Assembly (NCBI GenBank): GCA_031262225.1 | Contig: JAISIC010000009.1 | Span: 24,463 to 88,462 of the forward strand | From: Ruminococcus sp. | GTDB taxonomy: Bacteria > Bacillota > Clostridia > Oscillospirales > Ruminococcaceae | Length of the DNA: 64,000 bases | Direction: 5' to 3' | Notes under the pieces: model-generated | Told to the model about the DNA's origin: nothing | What the model saw: only the letters and a program-made list of their open reading frames with translations | Database searches by the model: none | Made by a program: the position numbers and the translations under genes | Shown here: positions 16,299 through 25,777 of the stretch, one piece after another | Layout: the number at the start of each line of letters is the position of its first letter | How positions within the stretch are numbered: the stretch's first letter is position 1

Positions 16299-17600
16299 AT
16301 GAAAATTAAGATATTAAAGCCGGTAACAGCGATTGCGATCGCAATGCTTTTTACCGCTTGTAACAATGTACCCGCAGCGGTAGTAACTGATACAGTACCT
16401 GAAATTCAAAATACGACCACCTCTGCACCGGCAGAAATAACCACAGTCGGTGAAACAACGGTTGATGAGGCAATGTTTGAGGGCAAGGAGTATCGTCTCC
16501 CTGCGACTTACGAAACTCTCCCGAACCTCAAAGATGTTTTTGCGGATGATTTTTATCTCGGTACGGCGATTAACACATTCCAGCTTGAAGAGGGCACAGA
16601 TACATATAACCTTGCACTCAAACATTTTAATATCTTCACGACAGAAAACGAGATGAAACCCGTGTATGTAAACCCTTCAGAGGGCGTTTTCGACTTCGCC
16701 GCTCCCGATAAGTTTATCGCGTTCGGCGATGCTAATCCCGATGCAATCCTTCGCGGACACACCCTCGTTTGGCATTCCCAAGCACCGGAGTGGTGGTTTA
16801 AGGGTTCGGGCGAAGGCGGCAGAGCGACTTCCGACGAGCTTATGGCAAGAATGACCGAATACATAAACACAACCGTCGGACGTTATAAAGGCAAAATCAA
16901 ATACTGGGACGTTGTTAATGAGGCGTTCTCCGACTCGACAGGGCAGCTTCGCCAATTGCATGAACAGTCATACTGGGCACCGATTATCGGTGATCTTGAC
17001 GGCGACGGCGATGAATATGATTTCATAGAGCAGGCTTTCTATCTTGCACGTGAAGCAGACCCCGATGCAAAGCTGATTATCAACGACTACAACCTTGAGC
17101 AGGACCCGAGGAAGCTTAACGGCTTCTATGATGCCGTGAAGTCTATGCTTGAACAGGGCGTTCCCATCGACGGCGTCGGTATCCAAGCACACATTCAGCT
17201 TGAATGGCCGTCTATAATAAACTTCAAGATGGCGATTGAAAAGCTTGCGACACTTAAAGAAATAAACCCCGACCTGATTATTCAGGTAACCGAGCTTGAC
17301 GTTTCAATGTACGCATGGAGCGACCAGAGCCTGACCGTTGACATGAACGCCGAGAATGAGACGAAACTTGCCGTTCGCTATGCCGACCTCTTTGATATGT
17401 TCAGGGAAGAAGCGGCAAAGGGCAACCTTGAAACGGTGGTAATGTGGGGCTTTTATGACGGTATGTCATGGCTCAACGACTATCCCATCCCCGGAAGAAC
17501 CAACCACCCCCTCCTCTTTGACAGAGACCTCATCGCAAAACCCGCGTTCTGGGGCGTTGTTGACCGTACAAAGATTGATGCGGCAGTGGAAGAAGAATAG
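16299..17600 (+). CDS. Endo-1,4-beta-xylanase, GH10, lipoprotein
   Basis: Cell-surface enzyme that cuts the xylan backbone. Signal peptide with lipobox LFTAC (C21) and a Thr/Pro-rich linker lead into the GH10 barrel at about residue 65. Diagnostic motifs: TTENEMKP, RGHTLVWHSQ, KYWDVVNEAF with acid/base E208, GIQAHI, and QVTELDVSM with nucleophile E332, then VMWGFYDGMSW near the end. There is no extra carbohydrate-binding module. A GGAGG ribosome site precedes the ATG. Retention on the cell surface by a lipid anchor would keep released xylo-oligosaccharides close to the uptake systems. purL follows after 17 nt. Confidence 0.95.
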   Translation: MKIKILKPVTAIAIAMLFTACNNVPAAVVTDTVPEIQNTTTSAPAEITTVGETTVDEAMFEGKEYRLPATYETLPNLKDVFADDFYLGTAINTFQLEEGTDTYNLALKHFNIFTTENEMKPVYVNPSEGVFDFAAPDKFIAFGDANPDAILRGHTLVWHSQAPEWWFKGSGEGGRATSDELMARMTEYINTTVGRYKGKIKYWDVVNEAFSDSTGQLRQLHEQSYWAPIIGDLDGDGDEYDFIEQAFYLAREADPDAKLIINDYNLEQDPRKLNGFYDAVKSMLEQGVPIDGVGIQAHIQLEWPSIINFKMAIEKLATLKEINPDLIIQVTELDVSMYAWSDQSLTVDMNAENETKLAVRYADLFDMFREEAAKGNLETVVMWGFYDGMSWLNDYPIPGRTNHPLLFDRDLIAKPAFWGVVDRTKIDAAVEEE

Positions 17601-17617
17601 AAATTAAAGGATAATCT

Positions 17618-20600
17618 ATGGTATATCGTGTTTATGTCGAAAAAAAAAGCGAATTTGCGGCGGAGGTGTCGGGGCTTCTTTCCGATCTCCGAGCCGCTTT
17701 GGGGAGCAAGATATCAAAGCTTCGTGTCATAAACCGTTATGACGCGGATCTCATTGACTATGACGATTTCAACAACGCAGTTGATAACGTCTTTTCCGAG
17801 CCTGCTGTCGATAACGTCTATGCAGATATGTCTGAGCCTGATGAATTTTGGTATACCTTTGCTGTGGAGTATCTCCCCGGTCAGTTCGACCAGCGCGCCG
17901 ACTCCTGTTCCCAGTGTATTCAGATTATGACAGGCGGCGAGCGTCCTCGAATCCGCACTGCAAGAATTTTTATGCTCGACGGGAGCCTTTCTGCATCAGA
18001 ATATCTTGAAATAAAAAACTATCTCATAAACCCTGTGGAATGCAGAGAAGCGACCCTTGACAGATATGAAACACTTGAAACAAACTATGATATTCCCACC
18101 GAGGTTGAGACGGTGACAGGCTTCACGGCTCTTCGTGATGAGGCTTTGCAGTCCTTTATAGACCGTTTCGGGCTTGCCATGGACGAGGCTGATTTGAAGT
18201 TCTGTCGGTCATATTTCAGCGAAAAAGAGCACAGAGACCCGACCCTCACTGAAATTCGGATGATCGACACATACTGGTCTGACCATTGCCGCCACACAAC
18301 CTTTTTAACCAATCTCCATGATGTGAAGATCCCCTCTGCATATATCCGCAAAACCTATGAGGATTATCTTGCTTCAAGAGAGACTTTGGGCAGAGCGGAC
18401 AAGCCTGTAACGCTGATGGATATTGCAACTATCGGTGCTCGTGAGCTTAAAGCAAAAGGAATTTTACAAAACCTTGACGAATCCGAAGAGATTAATGCCT
18501 GTTCGATAAAAATCAAGGTGGATGTGAACGGAGCCCCCGAAGATTGGCTCTTGATGTTCAAAAACGAGACCCACAACCACCCCACCGAGATTGAGCCTTT
18601 CGGCGGAGCGGCGACCTGCCTTGGCGGTGCGATACGCGACCCGCTTTCCGGGCGTTCCTATGTATATCAGGCGATGAGGGTAACGGGTGCGGCAAATCCG
18701 CTCGTTCCCGTGTCCGACACGATGCGAGGCAAGCTCCCGCAGAGAAAGATTACAGTCGGTGCGGCGAATGGTTACAGCTCATACGGTAACCAAATCGGTC
18801 TTGCCACAGGACAGGTGAGTGAGGTTTATCATTCCGGCTATGCGGCAAAGAGGCTTGAAATCGGTGCCGTTATCGGTGCCGCTCCCGAAAAAAATGTGCG
18901 GCGTGAACGCCCCGACCCCGGCGATGTTATAATCCTTCTCGGCGGCAAGACCGGGCGTGACGGATGCGGCGGTGCGACTGGCTCAAGCAAAGCACATAGC
19001 CTCGAATCGCTCGAAAGCTGCGGTGCAGAGGTTCAAAAGGGTAACGCACCCGAAGAAAGAAAGCTTCAAAGGCTGTTTAGAAACCCGGATGTGACGGCGA
19101 TGATTAAGCGTTGCAACGACTTCGGTGCAGGCGGCGTTTCGGTTGCAATCGGCGAGCTTGCCGACGGACTTGTTATCGACCTCTCGAAGGTACCCAAAAA
19201 ATATGACGGGCTTGACGGAACGGAGCTTGCAATCTCCGAAAGCCAAGAACGCATGGCGGTTGCGGTTGCAAAGGAAGACGTGTCAAAGTTCATAGCAGAA
19301 GCCCAGAAGGAGAATCTTGAAGCAACCCCTGTGGCGGTTGTCACCGAAGATCCGCGTCTTCGCATGGTCTGGAACGGCAAAACGATAGTTGACCTTTCAA
19401 GGGATTTTATAAATTCAAACGGTGCCCCCAAACATACCTCGGCAGAGATTGAAGTGCCCTTAATCCTCGGGCACACCGAATATGACGACGAGCCCGAAAG
19501 CTTCTATCAGATTATTTCAAACCTCAACGTCTGTTCGCAAAAAGGACTTGTCGAGCGTTTCGACTCGACAGTCGGAGCGGCGACAGTCACCATGCCGTAC
19601 GGCGGAAGATATCAGCTAACCCCCGAACAGGCTATGACGGCGAAAATCCCCGTGCTGTCGGGCGAGACCCAAACAGCTTCAATCATGGCATGGGGATATA
19701 ACCCATACCTTTCCGAAAAGTCACCTTTCTTGGGTGCAGAGTCGGCGGTGATTGAATCTGTCGCTAAGGTTATCGCAGCGGGGGGAAAGCTGTCAGATAT
19801 TTACCTTACTTTCCAGGAATATTTCGAGCGTACTAAAAATGACCCGAAACGCTGGGGCAAGCCGTTAGCGGCACTCTTAGGTGCATATAAAGCACAGATA
19901 GAGCTCTCAAGTGCGGCAATCGGCGGCAAAGATTCCATGTCGGGGAGCTTTGAAAACCTTGACGTTCCTCCGACCCTCGTCTCCTTCGCGGTTGCACCCT
20001 CAAAACTTGACAGAACCGTCACAGGTGCGTTCAAAAAGGCTAAGAGCCCTGTAGTATATATCGCACCGAATTTTGACGAGGACAAAAACCCCGATTTTAA
20101 TTCGGTTAGAGCAGTTTTTGCACGTGTCGAAAAGCTCATCACCGACTGCAAGGCGGCGGCTGTATACACAAGCGGATTCGGCGGCATTGCCGAAGCACTC
20201 ATGAAGATGTCGTTTGGCAACCGTATCGGCTTTAACTTCACGGTTTCCGAAAAAGACGAAAACTTCTATAAAAACGAGCTTTTCCATTCCCACTACGGTG
20301 CATTCATAGTTGAAATAGGCGGCGAAGTTCCCGAAGATTTGGCGGATTATGTTATCGGCGAAACTTCGGCGGATTTTGTGATACGCACGCCAAAGTCAAA
20401 GGTTGATCTTGACAAGGCTTTAAGCCTTTGGCAGTCAAAGCTTGAGCCTATCTTCCCTGTGACGGTGAAAAACAGCCCGTCTGAAATTAAGAATATCAAC
20501 TTTAAAACAGATTTAAGGTACACAGCCAAAGAAAAAACCGCAAAGCCGCGTGTGTTAATCCCGGTATTCCCCGGAACGAACGGTGAATATGACGCGGCAA

Positions 20601-21340
20601 GGGCATTTGAGGCGGCAGGGGCAGACCCCGAAATCTTCGTTATCAAAAATATCAGCAAATCCGCTCTGATCGAATCTGTGACGGCGTTTGAAGCGGCAAT
20701 TAAAAAAAGCCAAATTATCTATCTTCCCGGCGGCTTTTCCGGCGGTGACGAGCCGGACGGTGCGGCGAAGTTTATCACAGCGATTTTCAAAAACCCCGGT
20801 ATAACCGAGGCTGTGAACGATCTCTTAGAACGCCGTGACGGGCTGATGCTCGGGATATGCAACGGCTTCCAAGCCTTAATCAAACTTGGGCTGATTGAAC
20901 ACGGCAGGATAACGACCCAGACCCCCGACTCCCCGACTTTGACCTTCAACACCATCGGCAGACACCAGAGCATGGTTGTGAACACGCGGATTGCTTCCGA
21001 CCGTTCGCCGTGGTTTTACGGCTTGAAGGTCGGCGATATCATCAGCGTTCCGATATCGCACGGCGAGGGGCGTTTTGTCGCTCCCTTAGCCCTTGCGGAA
21101 AGCTTCGCCGAAACCGGTCAAATCTGTGCCCAATATTGCGATGTGGATGGCAACGCAACAGGGCTGTTGCCCTTCAACCCCAATGGTTCGGTGTTAGCGG
21201 CAGAGGCGTTATGTTCCCCCTCGGGACGGGTCTTAGGCAAAATGGGGCACTCGGAGCGTGTCGCCCCCGGAACATTTGCGAATATCCCCGGAAACTTCGA
21301 CAGCAAAATTTTCATCAGCGGCGTTAATTATTTCAAGTAA
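17618..21340 (+). CDS. purL: Phosphoribosylformylglycinamidine synthase, single-chain
   Basis: Fourth step of purine synthesis: converts FGAR, glutamine and ATP to FGAM. At 1240 aa it is the one-chain form with synthase and glutaminase fused, in the clostridial-type subclass. Visible parts: N-terminal PurS-like region, two PurM-like halves with FKNETHNHPTEIEPFGGAAT and the later SMSGSF segment, and a C-terminal class I glutaminase with nucleophile Cys in LGICNGFQAL and catalytic His in ISHGEGRFV. No purine riboswitch is visible upstream; only 17 nt separate it from the xylanase gene, so it may be read from that transcript. No other pur genes lie in the window. It ends at a bidirectional terminator. 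Confidence 0.96.
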   Translation: MVYRVYVEKKSEFAAEVSGLLSDLRAALGSKISKLRVINRYDADLIDYDDFNNAVDNVFSEPAVDNVYADMSEPDEFWYTFAVEYLPGQFDQRADSCSQCIQIMTGGERPRIRTARIFMLDGSLSASEYLEIKNYLINPVECREATLDRYETLETNYDIPTEVETVTGFTALRDEALQSFIDRFGLAMDEADLKFCRSYFSEKEHRDPTLTEIRMIDTYWSDHCRHTTFLTNLHDVKIPSAYIRKTYEDYLASRETLGRADKPVTLMDIATIGARELKAKGILQNLDESEEINACSIKIKVDVNGAPEDWLLMFKNETHNHPTEIEPFGGAATCLGGAIRDPLSGRSYVYQAMRVTGAANPLVPVSDTMRGKLPQRKITVGAANGYSSYGNQIGLATGQVSEVYHSGYAAKRLEIGAVIGAAPEKNVRRERPDPGDVIILLGGKTGRDGCGGATGSSKAHSLESLESCGAEVQKGNAPEERKLQRLFRNPDVTAMIKRCNDFGAGGVSVAIGELADGLVIDLSKVPKKYDGLDGTELAISESQERMAVAVAKEDVSKFIAEAQKENLEATPVAVVTEDPRLRMVWNGKTIVDLSRDFINSNGAPKHTSAEIEVPLILGHTEYDDEPESFYQIISNLNVCSQKGLVERFDSTVGAATVTMPYGGRYQLTPEQAMTAKIPVLSGETQTASIMAWGYNPYLSEKSPFLGAESAVIESVAKVIAAGGKLSDIYLTFQEYFERTKNDPKRWGKPLAALLGAYKAQIELSSAAIGGKDSMSGSFENLDVPPTLVSFAVAPSKLDRTVTGAFKKAKSPVVYIAPNFDEDKNPDFNSVRAVFARVEKLITDCKAAAVYTSGFGGIAEALMKMSFGNRIGFNFTVSEKDENFYKNELFHSHYGAFIVEIGGEVPEDLADYVIGETSADFVIRTPKSKVDLDKALSLWQSKLEPIFPVTVKNSPSEIKNINFKTDLRYTAKEKTAKPRVLIPVFPGTNGEYDAARAFEAAGADPEIFVIKNISKSALIESVTAFEAAIKKSQIIYLPGGFSGGDEPDGAAKFITAIFKNPGITEAVNDLLERRDGLMLGICNGFQALIKLGLIEHGRITTQTPDSPTLTFNTIGRHQSMVVNTRIASDRSPWFYGLKVGDIISVPISHGEGRFVAPLALAESFAETGQICAQYCDVDGNATGLLPFNPNGSVLAAEALCSPSGRVLGKMGHSERVAPGTFANIPGNFDSKIFISGVNYFK

Positions 21341-21348
21341 AAAAGCAA

Positions 21349-21384
21349 ATCCCTCTGATGAAAATTTCAGAGGGATAACTTTTT
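21349..21384. terminator. Bidirectional terminator between purL and the convergent lipoprotein gene
   Basis: Stem ATCCCTCTGA (21349-21358) with TCAGAGGGAT (21367-21376) closes an 8-nt loop, followed by CTTTTTATT on the plus side. An A-run before the stem serves the opposite strand. Confidence 0.9.
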
Positions 21385-22627
21385 ATTCCGCACTCACAAT
21401 CTCTAAATTATCAAATTCCGTGCCGCTTGAAGCTTCTAACTTTATCGCCCCTGCCGCGTTCGGGTCAAGGTCGCACACATATATTTTTTCACCGGAATTA
21501 AGGCTGATATATAGCTTTCCGTCCTCTGAAAGCATAGATATCCTGTTCCAAACATCGGGGTTAAAGTCCTCAAATTGTCCGGTAATAAGAATACCTTGAT
21601 TCTCGTAACCGAATCTGTAATCGTGAATCCCTCGCGAATCGCCCGCATAGTAGCTTCCGTCCGAATTAATCGTGATGGCGTAACAATCGCCGTCAAAATC
21701 GCCGGAATCACGTGCATAGACCCACATTTGAATAAAGCCGTCTTGCTGTATATTAAAATCAATCGCGGCATTATAGTAGCTCCAGCCGTAGTTGCCGATG
21801 ACAGTCTGGCCGTCCCATTTTGTGGTTTCGGCATCGACAACGAGTCTGCCGTCACGGGCCTCCCACAAAGCATAGTAGCAACTGCCCAGATAACGGTATG
21901 AAAATTCCTTGTCCGAAAAATCGTCCGAGAAAGGAAGTGTTTTGTAGTCTTGATCAGGATCATCGCTGTTTTTATCCCGCTCTTCGGCACTTACTGAATA
22001 CTTGGGAGCGGTGGAATCAATAGTCGTTCCGTTGACATATCTGAATATGACGTTAAACTTTATCGGCTCTATGGAGAGGAAAAATCTTTCCCCGTCCTTT
22101 GAATAGGGCATATCGGCAAAGAAGATACGTTCGCCCGTTTCCTTATAGTTCGGGGTGAATTCGATGGTGTTTGTTAAAATCTGCCCCGGTGTGAAGGTTA
22201 TCGGATTTGATAGCATAGGGTAGGCTAAGGTTTCATACTCAGCATCAGTCCAAAATCCGCAGTAAAGGGGCGGCTTATTGTCAACAACACCCCCACCGCC
22301 GAAAACGAAGTTGTAATCTTCATCGGTTAGGTTTTCAAGGGTAACTGTCGCTGTAATCTTTTCAAATGTCACAAACTCGTCGTCATGCATCTTCACCGAC
22401 AGTTTCAAAGCCCCGTCCTCCGAAACATCTTCTGCTATAATCGGCGAGGGAGAAAAAGTCGGTATAAACTGGGTTGTAGCTGTCGAGACAGCGGCAGTGG
22501 TTGTTGTCACAGCGGCAGTGGTTGTGGTCTCTGCCTCATTACAAATCACTTCAGGAAAAGGTTCGGTGCTCGCGTTACATCCGCAAAGCATAATCAATAA
22601 AAATATCAAAAATATTCGTTTTATCAT
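21383..22627 (-). CDS. Secreted lipoprotein with a C-terminal concanavalin-like domain
   Basis: Function unknown. I start at the ATG at 22627 (GGAGGT 6 nt upstream). Signal peptide and lipobox (IMLCGC) are followed by a linker with a short tandem repeat TTTTAAV. Residues about 60-190 form a beta-sandwich-like region (LKLSVKMHDDEFVTFEKITATVTLEN). The last ~190 residues start FSDDFSDKEFSYRYLG and contain WNRISMLSEDGKLYISLN...FDNLEI, the layout of LamG/DUF1080-like jelly-roll domains that bind or cleave sugars. The Thr-rich linker matches that of other lipoproteins in this window. A surface sugar-binding role is an inference. Confidence 0.72.
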   Translation of the reverse strand: MIKRIFLIFLLIMLCGCNASTEPFPEVICNEAETTTTAAVTTTTAAVSTATTQFIPTFSPSPIIAEDVSEDGALKLSVKMHDDEFVTFEKITATVTLENLTDEDYNFVFGGGGVVDNKPPLYCGFWTDAEYETLAYPMLSNPITFTPGQILTNTIEFTPNYKETGERIFFADMPYSKDGERFFLSIEPIKFNVIFRYVNGTTIDSTAPKYSVSAEERDKNSDDPDQDYKTLPFSDDFSDKEFSYRYLGSCYYALWEARDGRLVVDAETTKWDGQTVIGNYGWSYYNAAIDFNIQQDGFIQMWVYARDSGDFDGDCYAITINSDGSYYAGDSRGIHDYRFGYENQGILITGQFEDFNPDVWNRISMLSEDGKLYISLNSGEKIYVCDLDPNAAGAIKLEASSGTEFDNLEIVSAE

Positions 22628-22701
22628 GTCACACCTCCGTTGTAATATAAACAATTATACCACCCTTAATTTTTCATTATAGTAAATTAATAAAATATCT
22701 C

Positions 22702-22730
22702 TTGACTTTAACGGATTAATCTGTTATAAT
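22702..22730 (+). promoter_or_regulatory. SigA promoter with extended -10, starting transcription next to the ECF S-component start codon
   Basis: TTGACT (22702-22707), 17 bp, TATAAT (22725-22730) with a TG one base upstream of the -10. The expected start near 22737 leaves at most about 10 nt before the ATG at 22747, or none before the GTG at 22738. Confidence 0.9.
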
Positions 22731-22746
22731 ATCACGGGTGATTATT

Positions 22747-23310
22747 ATGGAAAAACGAGAAATTGTTTCTGACAAAAAAGCGGGACTTTCACTATCCGAC
22801 CTCATGCTCACAGCGGTGCTGCTGGCGGCAGGTGCGGTTTTGAAATTCGCCGTAGGCTACCTCATCAACTTCGGAATGAAACCGAACTTCATCATTGCTA
22901 TGTACTGCATTATTATTCTGCTCATAAGACCTAAGCTTTCCGGTGCGGCGATTATCGGGCTTCTTGCCGGTGCAGTATGCCAGTTCTTCCCCGGAACCCC
23001 TTATGTCAACCTTGTAAGCGAGCTTATCGGTGCAGTCGTTATGTGTCTGCTCATAAAACTCCCCTTTTCGGTTAAAAATAAGTATATTGACGGTTTCTTG
23101 AAGGTGCCCCTAAATGTCTTTATAACCACACTTTTTTCGGGATTTTCATTCCTCGGGCTCATGTGGCTTCTTTACTACGCAGGCGGAGCGGCGGGCGAAA
23201 CACCTGCGGCACTCGGCGTATTCTTGGGCATAATCCTCGGCACGGCGACAATCAACGCAATTATAGTTTCGGTGCTCTATCCGACCTTGAAAAAGGTCTT
23301 AAAAAAGTAA
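22747..23310 (+). CDS. ECF transporter S component, TrpP-like
   Basis: Substrate-binding membrane subunit of an energy-coupling-factor importer. About 187 aa from the ATG at 22747 (a GTG at 22738 is possible), with five or six membrane spans. The order of motifs (GMKPNFIIAMYCIIILL, then CQFFPGTPYVNL, then FSGFSFLGLMWLL and NAIIVSVLYPTL) resembles the Bacillus tryptophan transporter TrpP, so tryptophan or a related aromatic compound is the best guess for substrate. Both ATPase genes and the T component follow directly with overlaps, so this is a dedicated (group I) system. No T-box or other riboswitch precedes it; the leader is too short. Confidence 0.78.
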   Translation: MEKREIVSDKKAGLSLSDLMLTAVLLAAGAVLKFAVGYLINFGMKPNFIIAMYCIIILLIRPKLSGAAIIGLLAGAVCQFFPGTPYVNLVSELIGAVVMCLLIKLPFSVKNKYIDGFLKVPLNVFITTLFSGFSFLGLMWLLYYAGGAAGETPAALGVFLGIILGTATINAIIVSVLYPTLKKVLKK

Positions 23311-23963
23311 TGATAAATTTTTCAAACTATTCATTTAAGTATAAAGGCAATGAAAAATTCGCCTTAAAGGACGTGAATTTGGCGATTCCCGAAAAGGCTT
23401 TTTTAGGACTTTCAGGCGTTTCGGGGAGCGGCAAGACTTCGCTTTTATATTCAATCTGCGGCATAATCCCCCATTTTTACAAGGGCGATTTTTACGGGCA
23501 CGTTTCAATAGCCGGGTTTGACACGGTTGAAACGCCGATAGGGGAGCTTTCAAAGATTGCCGCGATTGTTCTTGAAGATGTTGACAGCTCCTTCGCCTGC
23601 ACCTATCCCGAAGATGAGATTGTTTTCGGGCTCCGAAATTTCGGGCACACAAAGGCGGAAGCCGAAGAGATTGCCGATGAGACAATGAAGGTTTTGGGTA
23701 TCACAGACCTTCGCGGGAAGCTTATCAGAAGCCTCTCAGGCGGGCAGAAGCGAAAGACTGCACTTGCGGCGGCGATAGCAATAAAGCCTCGAGTACTTCT
23801 CCTTGACGAACCTACCGGCGAGCTTGACCCCGAAGCGAAGATACAGGTTTTTGAGATTCTCGAAAAGCTAAACGCGGAGGGTTTGACTATAGTCATATCA
23901 GAACGAAACGAGAATCTTTTGCGAAAATATTGTACAAGTGAATACACGGTGACAAATGCTTAA
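23310..23963 (+). CDS. ECF transporter ATPase A1
   Basis: ABC ATPase subunit powering the importer, 217 aa from an ATG at 23310 that overlaps the S-component stop codon by one base (TAATG). Walker A is GVSGSGKTS, the signature is SLSGGQKRK, and Walker B is VLLLDEPTGELDP, with a switch His region replaced by ISERNEN. An upstream in-frame extension is only the shadow of the S component. It pairs with the next ATPase as a heterodimer. Confidence 0.9.
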   Translation: MINFSNYSFKYKGNEKFALKDVNLAIPEKAFLGLSGVSGSGKTSLLYSICGIIPHFYKGDFYGHVSIAGFDTVETPIGELSKIAAIVLEDVDSSFACTYPEDEIVFGLRNFGHTKAEAEEIADETMKVLGITDLRGKLIRSLSGGQKRKTALAAAIAIKPRVLLLDEPTGELDPEAKIQVFEILEKLNAEGLTIVISERNENLLRKYCTSEYTVTNA

Positions 23964-24606
23964 ATTTGAGGATGTATCATTCGGGTTTGATGAAGACCTG
24001 TTTGCAAATGTTAATTTCAAACTTCGCCCCGGCGAAATCGCGGTTTTGACAGGTAAAAACGGAGTTGGGAAATCGACGTTACTAAGGCTTTGCAACGGTT
24101 TATTAAAACCCACAAGAGGTAAAGTTTCTGTTGCGGGGTTTATGACCGATGAGCATAAAACAAGCGCGCTCGCCCGTCATGCAGGATTTTTATTCCAAAA
24201 CCCCGACAGGCAGATTTCCAAACACACCGTAGCTGAGGAACTCCTTTTCGGACTTAGCCTCACCGCTCCCGATAATCAAAACATTGAGGAAGCAGAGAAA
24301 CAAGCTCTGCTTGCCGATATAACCGAAGAGTTCGGGCTATCCCCCGAAGACGAGATTTTCACCCTTTCAAAAGGCTATCGTCAGCTTGTTGCAATCGCTT
24401 CGGTGCTCATCACAAAGCCTTCTGTTCTGCTCTTTGATGAGCCGACAGTATGCCTTGACAAAAATCAGAAAAAAACCCTTGCAGACAGCCTGTCAAAAAG
24501 GGTAAAGAGCGGAGTTGCGGCACTTGTCATATCCCACGACCTTGATTTTATCGACCTTTTGGACTGCAAAAAATTAATACTGAAAGACAAAGAGATTAAA
24601 GAGTAG
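23956..24606 (+). CDS. ECF transporter ATPase A2 with altered signature motif
   Basis: Second ABC ATPase, 216 aa, overlapping the first by 8 nt. Walker A is GKNGVGKSTL, Q-loop FLFQNPDRQI (the NPDxQ pattern typical of ECF ATPases), Walker B VLLFDEPTVCLD and H-loop VISHD. The ABC signature reads TLSKGYRQ where LSGGQ is expected, so this half of the heterodimer may form a degenerate composite ATP site. It is followed 1 nt later by the T component. Confidence 0.9.
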   Translation: MLKFEDVSFGFDEDLFANVNFKLRPGEIAVLTGKNGVGKSTLLRLCNGLLKPTRGKVSVAGFMTDEHKTSALARHAGFLFQNPDRQISKHTVAEELLFGLSLTAPDNQNIEEAEKQALLADITEEFGLSPEDEIFTLSKGYRQLVAIASVLITKPSVLLFDEPTVCLDKNQKKTLADSLSKRVKSGVAALVISHDLDFIDLLDCKKLILKDKEIKE

Positions 24607-24607
24607 T

Positions 24608-25270
24608 ATGGGCGGACTTGGATACTTCCCCGGCGATAGTTTTTTGCATAAAACTAACCCGATAATTAAACTAATCATATCGCTTGTGATTGTCACGGCT
24701 GTTTTTGCCATACCCTCACTCATCGCACCGATATCGGCACTTGTCCTGACATTCATTCTTGCCGTATCGGCAGGGTCGGGGAGATGGATGCTTCATATAA
24801 TCAAGTCGATGATTAAATTTTCGATAGTTATATTTGTAATCCAAACCCTCTTTATTCAGACCGGAGACACGCTTATACCGCTCTTTTGGGGGCTTCGGGT
24901 AACCTATCAGGGCGTGATGTTCTCCCTCGGTTTCGTTTTGAAACTTATCGCCTCGGCACTTCCCCTTGCCCTTGTTTTGCGGGTGACAAAGGGGATTGAC
25001 CTTGCCGATTCACTCAACGAAACCTTCAAAATTCCATACAAATACGCCTATGCCATAGCTTCGGCAATGCGTTTTGTCCCCGATTTTGCCGACGAGATGA
25101 AGGATATAATCGAGGCACAGACGGCAAGAGGCGTTGAGCATGACGCAAAGGGTTTTGTGAAAAAAGCCCGCCTCCTTGCCCCGATATGTCTGCCGCTTCT
25201 CATCAATGGTGTGCGAAAAGCGGAAATTGCGGCAATCTCGGCAGAAATGCGCGGGGTATCGAATAGGTAA
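24608..25270 (+). CDS. ECF transporter T component
   Basis: Transmembrane coupling subunit, 220 aa, with four to six spans and a long cytoplasmic coupling helix near the C-terminus (FADEMKDIIEAQTARGVEHDAKGF). It carries the first conserved Ala-Arg-Gly signature as ARG; the later GVRKAEIAAISAEMRGV segment supplies the second. It completes the S-A-A'-T operon. The stop codon abuts the stop codon of the convergent membrane-protein gene with no gap and no visible terminator. Confidence 0.88.
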   Translation: MGGLGYFPGDSFLHKTNPIIKLIISLVIVTAVFAIPSLIAPISALVLTFILAVSAGSGRWMLHIIKSMIKFSIVIFVIQTLFIQTGDTLIPLFWGLRVTYQGVMFSLGFVLKLIASALPLALVLRVTKGIDLADSLNETFKIPYKYAYAIASAMRFVPDFADEMKDIIEAQTARGVEHDAKGFVKKARLLAPICLPLLINGVRKAEIAAISAEMRGVSNR

Positions 25271-25777
25271 TCAAGCTAAAGACCAAATCAAGATGAGTAT
25301 ATATAGAATCAGATAAAGAGAGAATATAAACGGGGCAGTCCCGATAAAGACGGCAACGGCATCCGCCGCGGTGAAGCGGATTACCCCGTCTTTTTTTGTT
25401 ATAATCTTTACAATGATAAATATCGCCAAAAAGCACAAAACGCCTGCGATGCTAAGGCTCCCGACAGTGTTTGATCCGATATCGGTACTCGTTTCGATTG
25501 CAAACAAAAAAACAACAAAAAGAGTTAACCCTTCACAAGCCTTATAGAACAAGGAAATGAGGATACTGCCCGCAATCTTCCCTATTCCCGCTTTTTCCTT
25601 AAAGAGTTTTTTCTGTAATATTATCATTGCAATTGTGACTAAAAATGCCGCCCCGAACAGGAAATATTGCAGGCGATTTGAAGTATCTGCCGAGTATACG
25701 GCGATTGTTGCAAATTGCAGTGCTATAACGACTGCAAAAAGCAACAAAGCCGGAAGTTTTAAATCTAAAGCTTTCAC
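25271..25777 (-). CDS. Integral membrane protein, unknown, last gene of the partner-switching operon
   Basis: 168 aa, nearly all membrane: about six hydrophobic stretches separated by short basic or polar loops (QKKLFKEKAGIG, KIITKKDG). No family recognised. It starts at a GTG (25777-25775) directly after the STAS gene's stop codon, so it is almost certainly translated with it. Position at the end of a signalling operon suggests an accessory membrane component, but that is inference from context only. Confidence 0.65.
   Translation of the reverse strand: MKALDLKLPALLLFAVVIALQFATIAVYSADTSNRLQYFLFGAAFLVTIAMIILQKKLFKEKAGIGKIAGSILISLFYKACEGLTLFVVFLFAIETSTDIGSNTVGSLSIAGVLCFLAIFIIVKIITKKDGVIRFTAADAVAVFIGTAPFIFSLYLILYILILIWSLA

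Noticed and set aside
17601..17617. Purine riboswitch before purL
   Set aside because: Only 17 nt separate purL from the xylanase gene, with no room for an aptamer.
22484..22540. Short GC-rich tandem repeat
   Set aside because: It only encodes the TTTTAAV repeats of the lipoprotein linker; not a CRISPR or regulatory repeat.
23163..23309. N-terminal extension of the first ECF ATPase
   Set aside because: It is the S-component sequence in another frame; the ATP-binding protein starts at 23310.
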